Shown here: positions 1-7,344 of the stretch, in pieces | Numbering within the stretch: the first letter of the stretch is position 1 | Layout: the number at the start of each line of letters is the position of its first letter | Source: Legionella drozanskii LLAP-1 | GTDB lineage: Bacteria; Pseudomonadota; Gammaproteobacteria; Legionellales; Legionellaceae | Assembly: GCF_001467585.1 (NCBI RefSeq) | Contig: NZ_LNXY01000004.1 | Coordinates: 1 to 64,000, forward strand | Reading direction: 5' to 3' | Length of the DNA stretch: 64,000 bases | Program-made: the position numbers and the translations under genes | The notes under the pieces: generated by a model | What the model saw: the letters and a program-made list of their open reading frames with translations, nothing else | Told to the model about the DNA's origin: nothing | Databases searched by the model: none

Positions 1-23
1 GAGACAGCGCTACGCGCACCCGA

Positions 24-62
24 GCATCCTGAGGCTCTCGAAGGACTCAGCCCGAACGGATC
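24..62. repeat. Short palindromic intergenic repeat
   Basis: This GC-rich stretch downstream of purE contains CTGAG (29-33) and CTCAG (46-50) around a TCTCGAAGGA core. It resembles a short extragenic repeat common in gammaproteobacteria, of the form TTCGACAGGCTCAGGA. The rest of positions 1-137 shows no gene. It could help end the purine operon transcript, but there is no T-run. Confidence 0.4.
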
Positions 63-137
63 GAGCTACTGATTAGAGCAACAGCTATTTTTATTCAAAA
101 AAAGTGACGATACCTCAGGGCCTTGGCCCAACACTTC

Positions 138-632
138 CTAACCTTTAATCTCGGCGTTTTCTAATACTTTTTCAGCTTGTGCAGCACGATGTTTAGCTAC
201 AGCGTCTCGGTATTCTGGGTATTTATTGCCAAGAATTTGAGCCGCCATAATGGCAGCGTTGATAGCACCTGCTTTGCCGACAGCGAGCGTGCCTACTGGT
301 ATGCCAGCGGGCATTTGAACAATTGATAAAAGCGCATCAAGGCCGTTGGTAAAGGTAGAAGAAGGCATCGGAACGCCTAAAACTGGCACTAAGGTTTTGG
401 CTGCAACTACCCCGGGTAAATGCGCGGCACCACCTGCTGCGGCAATAAAAATTTCTACACCGCGTTGTTCTGCCGATTTGAGATATTCAAATAAAGCATC
501 TGGAGTACGATGAGCAGAAAGAGCTCGCACTTCGTGGGGAATATTTAAGCTATCCAGTGTACGACTGGCTTCTTCCATAATTGTCCAATCTGATTTTGAA
601 CCCATTAATATCGATACTAATGCATTTACCAT
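138..632 (-). CDS. purE: PurE, N5-carboxyaminoimidazole ribonucleotide mutase
   Basis: PurE moves the carboxyl group of N5-CAIR to carbon 4 to give CAIR in de novo purine synthesis. The 164-aa length is usual for class I PurE. The N-terminal SILMGSKSDW signature (phosphate and substrate binding) and the AAGGAAHLPGVVA loop are intact. The start is an ATG at 632. It is the last gene of the purL-to-purE operon and lies 21 bp after purN. A class I PurE normally needs PurK, which is not in this window, so purK must be elsewhere or just beyond the left edge. Confidence 0.95.
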   Translation of the reverse strand: MVNALVSILMGSKSDWTIMEEASRTLDSLNIPHEVRALSAHRTPDALFEYLKSAEQRGVEIFIAAAGGAAHLPGVVAAKTLVPVLGVPMPSSTFTNGLDALLSIVQMPAGIPVGTLAVGKAGAINAAIMAAQILGNKYPEYRDAVAKHRAAQAEKVLENAEIKG

Positions 633-653
633 AATAGCCTCGTTGATTGATGT

Positions 654-1259
654 CTATGTAATTTTAATGTCGCTTCCTTTGCCATAACCCTCAGATGAAA
701 CTTTTTTTATAGCCTCGACTAAGGTTTTTCCTTCCAGTTGTTGTACACGATCCCGCAAAATTTCAGGCGTATCATCGACTAAAACTGTACATTTCTTTTG
801 TAAAATAATAGGGCCTGCGTCGACTTGTTCAGTCACAAAATGCACGGTGCATCCGGTTTCAGTTTCCCCTGCATCTAATACGGCTTTGTGAACCTCTAAA
901 TTCATTAATCCCGCATGCGCAGGCAAGAGAGAGGGGTGAATATTAATTATTTTGTTTTGCCATTGCGTAACAAATTCTGCGGACAAAATTCGCATGTAGC
1001 CTATCAAAACAATCAGCTCAATCTTATGTTGTTTGAGGAGTTGAGATAATTGACGATCGAAGTCTTCGCGGCTTAGACCCTGAGGATTGGCAAACGTCGA
1101 TTTAATCCCAAAACCATGAGCTCGCTCCAAAATCAGTGCATCAGGTTTATTGCTAACAACGAGTTCTATTGATGCTGCAAGCTCATGTTTGTTCATGGCT
1201 TCGATTAGTGCATTTAGATTAGTTCCCCGTGTAGAACCCAATACTGCTAAACGAATCAT
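654..1259 (-). CDS. purN: PurN, phosphoribosylglycinamide formyltransferase
   Basis: PurN transfers a formyl group from 10-formyl-tetrahydrofolate to GAR to make FGAR. The protein has 201 aa, which is normal. The N-terminal LAVLGSTRGTNLNAL is the phosphate-binding loop. The IINIHPSLLPAHAG segment carries the catalytic Asn and His, and the later ETETGCTVHFVTEQVDAG carries the conserved His and Asp. The ATG at 1259 overlaps the purD stop in an ATGA arrangement, which implies translational coupling in the purine operon. Confidence 0.95.
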   Translation of the reverse strand: MIRLAVLGSTRGTNLNALIEAMNKHELAASIELVVSNKPDALILERAHGFGIKSTFANPQGLSREDFDRQLSQLLKQHKIELIVLIGYMRILSAEFVTQWQNKIINIHPSLLPAHAGLMNLEVHKAVLDAGETETGCTVHFVTEQVDAGPIILQKKCTVLVDDTPEILRDRVQQLEGKTLVEAIKKVSSEGYGKGSDIKIT

Positions 1260-2572
1260 GAGGTTCGTAGCCTCAACATATCGTCAATACGACGTTGAAT
1301 TAATTCTTTGGTGCCAATATCTGCACGATGAAACAACGGGCCTTCAACTAAAGAAATTTCTTTTTCAGCGAGAACTTCGGCTTCAAAAATGGTGTCGGCA
1401 ATTCCAACATAAGCGGCTGTGCGCGAACCTGCGGCCAAGAGTTGGTCATTCGTTTCATGGACTGAAGCAAGATATAAATGAGCCTGATCTTCTACTTTTG
1501 AAATGTCGATAGGGAAATCTTTTCTCGGTGAATCGGGGTAGCCCTCAGGAACAGCATACTTACAAACTGTGGCTTGATTAGAAAAGAGAATTTCATGTTT
1601 AACTAAATTTCCCTTGACCATTGCTTGGCAAAGAGCCAGAAAATCAGATTCCAAAATGGATAAAACATTCAAGGCTTCCGGATCACCAAAGCGGGCATTA
1701 AATTCAATCACATAAAGGCCATTTTTAGTCGCAATAAAGCTACCGTATAAAATACCAATGTATTTTTCTTTGCACTCCGTCGTTAATGCGTTGAAAACCT
1801 CATTATTAATGGCTAAGGCCTCTTCCACTTCAAGCACTTGGAGAAAAGGTAAGCGATGATTAGCATCTGAATAACTACCCATGCCACCGGTGTTCGGGCC
1901 TAAATCACCACTATAAGCTCGCTTATGATCTTGAACTAAAGGCATAGGAATCAATTTTTGCCCGTCGGCAAAACACATGAAAGAAAATTCCTGGCCAATT
2001 AATTTTTCTTCAACAATAAAGGTTTGGTTTTTTGCAAGAATTTCCTCGCAAAAAGCGATCGCGTCGACGAAAGAATGAATATGTTCGCCAGCGACTTTTA
2101 CGCCTTTTCCTCCCATCAAACCATTGGCTTTAATGACATAATTACCGTCACCCAATTCGTAAAGAAAAGATTCGAGCTTGCTGAGGCTGGAAAATTTTTG
2201 ATACCGGGGTAGGCCGGCAATTTTATATTTCTGCATTAAATCACGGGCAAATTCTTTTGAGGTTTCGATTTGTGCCAACGATTTTTTAGGGCCAATAGTT
2301 GGTATGCCAGCTTGCCACAACTCATCTGCCAGACCTTTTTCAAGCGGAGCTTCGGGACCAATAATAGCTAGTTCAATTCCCCATGATTGAGCCTCGGCTA
2401 ATACAGCTGCACAATCGGTAATATCGCCTACTTGATATTGTTGAGTGCATTGTTTGATCCCCGGATTAATCGTTGTGCCATAGCAATACAAAGAAGGCTT
2501 TTGGGGAGAGCGATCTAAGGCTTTAATGATCGCGTGTTCACGTGCACCTGAACCTATTACAAGAATTTTCAT
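1256..2572 (-). CDS. purD: PurD, phosphoribosylamine-glycine ligase
   Basis: PurD joins phosphoribosylamine and glycine with ATP to make GAR. The 438-aa protein opens with KILVIGSGAREHAI, the family's N-terminal nucleotide-fold motif. An ATP-grasp domain follows (YVIKANGLMGGKGVKVA; GDLGPNTGGMGSYS; VIEFNARFGDPEA). It is a little longer than the typical 420-430 aa and ends in an IQRRIDDMLRLR helix. Its ATG overlaps the purF stop by a few bases and its stop overlaps the purN start, so the three genes are tightly coupled. Confidence 0.95.
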   Translation of the reverse strand: MKILVIGSGAREHAIIKALDRSPQKPSLYCYGTTINPGIKQCTQQYQVGDITDCAAVLAEAQSWGIELAIIGPEAPLEKGLADELWQAGIPTIGPKKSLAQIETSKEFARDLMQKYKIAGLPRYQKFSSLSKLESFLYELGDGNYVIKANGLMGGKGVKVAGEHIHSFVDAIAFCEEILAKNQTFIVEEKLIGQEFSFMCFADGQKLIPMPLVQDHKRAYSGDLGPNTGGMGSYSDANHRLPFLQVLEVEEALAINNEVFNALTTECKEKYIGILYGSFIATKNGLYVIEFNARFGDPEALNVLSILESDFLALCQAMVKGNLVKHEILFSNQATVCKYAVPEGYPDSPRKDFPIDISKVEDQAHLYLASVHETNDQLLAAGSRTAAYVGIADTIFEAEVLAEKEISLVEGPLFHRADIGTKELIQRRIDDMLRLRTS

Positions 2573-4071
2573 TCAGGGAAATCCTCTACCTTTTCAGGGT
2601 TAGTAAGTCGACTTGCTTCTCGCTGTTTTTCTAATTGTTGCATTCTTTCCGAAGTTATTTTATTGCAAAAATAATCTCCGTCCATACAAGCCATGCACGG
2701 TTTTTTGATTTGTTCACCACGTCGGGTAACCGCTTCAATTAAATTGTCTTTTGATTGGTACATTAACGCATCGACACCAAGATATTTGGCAATTTCCTCT
2801 TCGGTTTGATTAGCTGCAATCAGTTCTTTACGCGAAGGGATATCAATGCCGCTAAAGCAGGGATTTTTCAAAGGCGGAGAAGTGGAGGCAAAATAGATTT
2901 TCTTCGCGCCATATTCTCTTACCATTTTAACAATTTCCTGGGAAGTTGTGCCACGAACGATACTATCATCAACTATCATGACGATTTTATTTTCAATTTC
3001 AGTACGCTGAGGCGTTAATTTGTAACGGATGCTACGACTACGCGTCTTTTGGTTAGGCATAATAAAGGTTCGACCTATGAAGGGATTTTTATATAAGCCT
3101 TCAGAATATCTAACCCCTAGTTCATGAGCAAAAGAGAGGGCCGCGGTATTCGCCGTCGAAGGAGCGGGAATTACCACATCAGGAATGAGATCCGGATATT
3201 TATTCTTCCACTGCTGTGCTAAATTTTGCCCCATTCGTAAGCGGGCACGATAAACACTGACATTATTAAGTGTTGCATCAGGACGAGCAAAATAGACATA
3301 TTCAAAAACGCAAGGTCTGAACTCGGCCGTTTTAATGATGCGGCGATAAAGTTTACCGGATAAATCCACATAAGCGACTTCACCGGGTTGAATATCCCCT
3401 TGAGGCGTAAATCCTAGGGTGTAAAAAGGAGTTGTTTCTGATGCAAAAATAGTATCGACAGTTCCATCAGAGTTTTCTCGTGTTCCCCACACGAGTGGGC
3501 GTATGCCATGGGGATCACGAAAAGCTACCAATCCTTTGCCAATAATGACGGATACGATAGAGTAAGCTCCTTCCATGCGTTTAAATATATGGCCAACTCC
3601 TTTGCATAGCAATTCAAAGAATTTATCATCGTCTTCATCCCCATGGGAAACACTTGATAATTGATCGGCGAGCATTAATAGGACGGCTTCTGAGTCCAGC
3701 GTAGAATTAAGGTGGCGATGCTGCTTTAAGCGAATTTCGTCCGCTAACTCGGGATAGTTGGCGATGTTGCCGTTATGAGCAAGCGCAATACCCCGTGGAC
3801 TACCAATCCACAAAGGTTGCACATCGGATTCAGTGTACCCTCCAGCTGTGGGATAGCGCACATGGCCAATACCGATATTTCCTTTTAGTGCCAAGACCTT
3901 TTCGGGGGTGAAAATTTCACGCACTAAGCCAAGACCATGTTTGGTGTAGAATCGCTGGTCGCAGGTCAATATTCCTGCAGCATCTTGACCTCGATGTTGC
4001 AGGTGAATGAGACTCTCGTAGAGTTCAGAAGCGACTGGCTCTTGACTGTAAATGCCAACTATCCCACACAT
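2569..4071 (-). CDS. purF: PurF, amidophosphoribosyltransferase
   Basis: PurF is the first committed enzyme of purine synthesis. It converts PRPP and glutamine to phosphoribosylamine. Residue 2 is the N-terminal nucleophile Cys (MCGIVGIYS), so no propeptide is present, as in the E. coli type. The glutaminase half runs to about residue 230 (LQHRGQDAAGI, IGHVRYPTAG, LAHNGNI). The phosphoribosyltransferase half carries the PRPP motif IVMIVDDSIVRGTTS. The 500-aa length is typical. It sits mid-operon, 6 bp after purC. Confidence 0.96.
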   Translation of the reverse strand: MCGIVGIYSQEPVASELYESLIHLQHRGQDAAGILTCDQRFYTKHGLGLVREIFTPEKVLALKGNIGIGHVRYPTAGGYTESDVQPLWIGSPRGIALAHNGNIANYPELADEIRLKQHRHLNSTLDSEAVLLMLADQLSSVSHGDEDDDKFFELLCKGVGHIFKRMEGAYSIVSVIIGKGLVAFRDPHGIRPLVWGTRENSDGTVDTIFASETTPFYTLGFTPQGDIQPGEVAYVDLSGKLYRRIIKTAEFRPCVFEYVYFARPDATLNNVSVYRARLRMGQNLAQQWKNKYPDLIPDVVIPAPSTANTAALSFAHELGVRYSEGLYKNPFIGRTFIMPNQKTRSRSIRYKLTPQRTEIENKIVMIVDDSIVRGTTSQEIVKMVREYGAKKIYFASTSPPLKNPCFSGIDIPSRKELIAANQTEEEIAKYLGVDALMYQSKDNLIEAVTRRGEQIKKPCMACMDGDYFCNKITSERMQQLEKQREASRLTNPEKVEDFPE

Positions 4072-4077
4072 TTTTGA

Positions 4078-5073
4078 TTACCTTAAAAAATTTGCAATAT
4101 TTCTCATAATCCGTTGCTCAAAAGGTTCCTGATGCTCAGCGAAACTGAACTGCTTAGCTGTTATTTTTTCATAGAGCTGGATATAACGAGAAGATAATTC
4201 TTCAACTAATTCCTGCGGTGCTTCAGGTAGGTTTTTATCGTTGTAAGGATCAGAGTTTTTAGTAAACCATAATCGCAGAAATTCCTTATCGATATTTTCA
4301 GGTTCTAAACCTTCAGCAATACGAGCTTCATAACTATCCGCTAACCAATAACGGCTCGAATCGGGAGTATGAATTTCATCCACAACAATAATTTTTCCAT
4401 TGGCATCTCGGCCAAATTCATATTTTGTATCTACCAAAATGAAACCGTGTTGCTCAGCCAACTCAACACCACGTTGATATAATTTAAGAGCAAGGGCACT
4501 AGCCTCTAACCAATCGTCTTCATTCATCCAGCCTTCGGAGATAATTTCCGCAGGAGAAATAGGACGGTCATGAATTTTTTCTTTGGTCGTTGGAGTTAAA
4601 AGGGGTTGCTCCAGTTTTTGATTCTTCTTCAATCCTTCAGGGAAAGGAATACCACAATATTCTCGGACTCCCTTTTGATATTGTGTCCATAAAGACGTAC
4701 TTGTAGTGCCGCTGATATAACCTCTGACTACGAATTCAATCGGAAAAACGCTACATTTTTTAGCGATAACGACATTGGGATCGGGAACAGCAATAATATG
4801 ATTCGGGATTAAATTCGCTGTTTGTTCAAACCACCAGGCACTGGTTAAATTCAGCACAGCTCCTTTGAAAGGAATAAGCGCTAAAGGTCGATCGAAAGCG
4901 GTGAGGCGGTCTGTTGTAATCAGCAGGATGTGCTCGCCCAAATCATAGGAATCTCTCACCTTGCCGCGATATTGATTACCAATAGGCAAATTGGTTTGGT
5001 CGAGACAAAAAGGAATTGCGTTTTTAATTTTTTGTCGATAATCAGACTTTGTAGAGGTAGTATTCGTGAGCAT
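4078..5073 (-). CDS. purC: PurC, SAICAR synthetase (long form)
   Basis: PurC couples aspartate to CAIR with ATP to make SAICAR. At about 331 aa this is the longer, yeast ADE1-like form, not the roughly 240-aa E. coli form. Visible motifs are GKVRDSYDLGEHILLITTDR, the FVVRGYISGT stretch, and VDTKYEFGRDANGKIIVVDE followed by DEIHTPDSSRYW. The frame is open to a TTG at 5085. The ATG at 5073, four codons later, is preferred. Either start overlaps the 3' end of purQ (by 32 or 44 bp), so translation is probably coupled. Confidence 0.93.
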   Translation of the reverse strand: MLTNTTSTKSDYRQKIKNAIPFCLDQTNLPIGNQYRGKVRDSYDLGEHILLITTDRLTAFDRPLALIPFKGAVLNLTSAWWFEQTANLIPNHIIAVPDPNVVIAKKCSVFPIEFVVRGYISGTTSTSLWTQYQKGVREYCGIPFPEGLKKNQKLEQPLLTPTTKEKIHDRPISPAEIISEGWMNEDDWLEASALALKLYQRGVELAEQHGFILVDTKYEFGRDANGKIIVVDEIHTPDSSRYWLADSYEARIAEGLEPENIDKEFLRLWFTKNSDPYNDKNLPEAPQELVEELSSRYIQLYEKITAKQFSFAEHQEPFEQRIMRNIANFLR

Positions 5074-6304
5074 ATGGATTCCCAATAATATTAGTTAATA
5101 AAATACTGTCCATTAACCCAGTGAGGTCAGTCTCTTCAGATTTAAATTGCCATACGACACCATGCTTAATTAGTTTGACCTGTTGCTGGATTGAGTAATC
5201 TGTCTTTAGTGTTTGTAGTGTTTGCTGTCCTTTGAGATCTTCTTTAGCGCGGACTAAATAAGCTAGAGTTTCATCAGAACAAACTTCCTCGGAACCGACT
5301 TCGCGCTCTTTTCGATCGGAATATAAAAGACCTGATTTTTTGAGGAGATCCAGACTTTCTTGCGTGTCACAGTCAATTTCCCAATGGTCAAAGCGAGTGA
5401 CTGTCACTGGAAAACCTAGTCGTCTTAAGGTTTTTTGCACGGTTAGCGCTTGATTATCAGTAATAATTAATTTAACTAAGCACTGATGGCTACTAGGAAT
5501 TTTAGAAAAAATCTTGGGACTAAGCTGATTTTTAGGCGCTTCAGCCACTTGCTTGGATTCTTTATGTTGCTCGATGAGGTAATCGCGCATGGATTGAAAA
5601 ATAGGATCGCCATTCACAGTACGTTCAGGATGCGGCATCATCGCCATGACATTACCAGCTTGATTGGAAAGAGCGGCAATATTGCCTGCAGAACCATTCG
5701 GATTAATCGGAAAATTATCAATAATCTCGCCTTCGGCATCACAATATTGAAAAAGGTTTAAACCTTGTTCTTCAAGCTTTTTCAATAAAGAATCCGACAT
5801 GAGAAAACGTCCTTCTGCGTGGGCAATGGGAAGCTCAATGATGTCTTGAGGAGAAAGATATTTTGTAAAGGCATTATGCTGGTGGTTAGAGGCTAAACGC
5901 ATGTGTGCCCAGGCATTGTAAAAGCCTGTGCCGACTATTTTGCCGTCGACAATGCGTTTATTTTCAGTGAGCGCCATACTTTCATGATTATGCTCAAGCC
6001 CTGGTACTAAACCGGATTCAAGCAGTATTTGCGCTCCATTACAAATCCCCAGGATAGGTTTAGCTTGTCTACTTTGGATTTTTATTTCTTGGATAACTGG
6101 GTCAAGGGCGGCAATAATTCCGGCACGAGAACGATCTTCATAGGAAAAACCACCCACGATAATATAGCCATCTAGACTTCGCAGTTTGTCTAAGGGTTCA
6201 TTCCATAAAAATTCAATAGGCTCCATGCCGGCACGTTTAACGGCTAATGCGGTTTCGCGTTCGCAATTTGAACCTGGAAATTGAATTAATCCGATACGTA
6301 TCAT
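5042..6304 (-). CDS. purQ: PurQ fused to two PurS-like domains (FGAM synthase glutaminase)
   Basis: Residues 1-250 are a normal class I glutamine amidotransferase PurQ. The nucleophile is Cys88 (LGICNGAQ) and the His-Glu pair is in MMPHPERTV (H225, E227). It supplies ammonia to PurL for FGAR to FGAM. Unlike the usual 220-260 aa protein, this one has 420 aa. After a linker (about 251-273), residues 275-335 (LVKLIITDNQALTVQKTLRR onward) and 348-420 (ending ILLTNIIGNPYAHEYYLYKV) each read like a PurS unit: beta strand, helix ending in a small turn, beta strand, and a terminal LLxNPxxxxY-type helix. No separate purS exists in the operon. The domain assignment rests on pattern reading and needs a profile or structure check. 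The start ATG overlaps the purM stop. Confidence 0.9.
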   Translation of the reverse strand: MIRIGLIQFPGSNCERETALAVKRAGMEPIEFLWNEPLDKLRSLDGYIIVGGFSYEDRSRAGIIAALDPVIQEIKIQSRQAKPILGICNGAQILLESGLVPGLEHNHESMALTENKRIVDGKIVGTGFYNAWAHMRLASNHQHNAFTKYLSPQDIIELPIAHAEGRFLMSDSLLKKLEEQGLNLFQYCDAEGEIIDNFPINPNGSAGNIAALSNQAGNVMAMMPHPERTVNGDPIFQSMRDYLIEQHKESKQVAEAPKNQLSPKIFSKIPSSHQCLVKLIITDNQALTVQKTLRRLGFPVTVTRFDHWEIDCDTQESLDLLKKSGLLYSDRKEREVGSEEVCSDETLAYLVRAKEDLKGQQTLQTLKTDYSIQQQVKLIKHGVVWQFKSEETDLTGLMDSILLTNIIGNPYAHEYYLYKV

Positions 6305-7344
6305 AGTAATTTTACCTTTTGCTCACCTTTGACGACTCGACCAATTTCGTAAAGCGGAAAAGCAGGGAATTGAGCTAAAACTTCACGAATAGGCGCTAGT
6401 GTTTCGGGGGCTAAGAAGAGAACTAAGCCTGCGCCCATGTTAAAAGTACGATACATTTGATTATCATCTAAACTACCCAGCTTCCGTAAAAGATTAAAAA
6501 TAGGCAGTTCTGGGATTTGATTTTTATGAATTTCTACAGCGCAATTTTGAGGTAAGATGCGAGGTATATTTTCTAATAAGCCACCGCCTGTAATGTGCGC
6601 CATCCCTTTAATAGGAATATTTTTTTCTAAAATACTTAAAACCGGATTGGTATAGTTAAGATGGGGCGTTAAAAGTTCTTCGCCAATACTATGAGTGAAA
6701 TCTTGAAATTGCGACTCGACTCGATATCCTGCAACTTCAAACAGTAACTTTCTAGCCAGGGAATACCCATTGGTATGCAATCCACTGGATGGGAAAGTGG
6801 CAACGATATCCCCTTCGGCAATCGTTTTCCCTTCAATGGCTTTTGCTTTCTCCACCACCCCGGTAACAACGCCGACTAAATCAAATTCACCAGGAAGATA
6901 AGTACCTGGCATTTCAGCCGTTTCGCCGCCGACAAGAGAAATATTATTTTCTCTACAGGCTAGGGCCATACCGTTGATAATTTCTTCTACAATTTCCGGT
7001 TTTAGTTTGTCATTAGCAATATAATCAAGCAGAGTGAGGGGTTTTGCTCCGAGAACAATAATGTCATTGGTTGTTGCGCTGACCAAATCCATGCCAATGG
7101 TATCGAATTTCTGCATCATTTTCGCAACCATCATTTTCGTCCCGACCCCATCGATACTTTGTACCAGAACAGGGTGTTCATAATCGTTGACGAGGCTTTT
7201 GATATCGTACATCGCGCCAAAACTACCAATTCCGGTAAGCACTTGCGGTGAGAAGGTTGTTTCTACCGATTTTTTTATTCGACGAACTGCTTCGTTACCC
7301 GCTTCAACGTCTACGCCTGCCGCTTTATAATCAATAGTTGCCAT
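6301..7344 (-). CDS. purM: PurM, AIR synthetase
   Basis: PurM closes the imidazole ring, converting FGAM to AIR with ATP. The 347-aa protein starts MATIDYKAAGVDVEAGNEAV and shows SIDGVGTKMMVA, DLVSATTNDIIVLGAKPL, LVGGETAEMPG, FPSSGLHTNGYSLAR and ITGGGLLENIPRIL. These motifs form the substrate and nucleotide sites shared with PurL. The length is normal. Its ATG at 7344 shares a base with the purL stop, and its own stop overlaps purQ, so it is translationally coupled on both sides. Confidence 0.96.
   Translation of the reverse strand: MATIDYKAAGVDVEAGNEAVRRIKKSVETTFSPQVLTGIGSFGAMYDIKSLVNDYEHPVLVQSIDGVGTKMMVAKMMQKFDTIGMDLVSATTNDIIVLGAKPLTLLDYIANDKLKPEIVEEIINGMALACRENNISLVGGETAEMPGTYLPGEFDLVGVVTGVVEKAKAIEGKTIAEGDIVATFPSSGLHTNGYSLARKLLFEVAGYRVESQFQDFTHSIGEELLTPHLNYTNPVLSILEKNIPIKGMAHITGGGLLENIPRILPQNCAVEIHKNQIPELPIFNLLRKLGSLDDNQMYRTFNMGAGLVLFLAPETLAPIREVLAQFPAFPLYEIGRVVKGEQKVKLL

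Noticed and set aside
1150-1512. Open plus-strand frame of 120 codons opposite purN and purD
   Set aside because: It is antisense to two strongly conserved genes, has no Shine-Dalgarno and no family resemblance.
5073-5085. TTG at 5085 as the purC start
   Set aside because: An ATG lies four codons downstream with less overlap into purQ; the TTG remains only a possibility.
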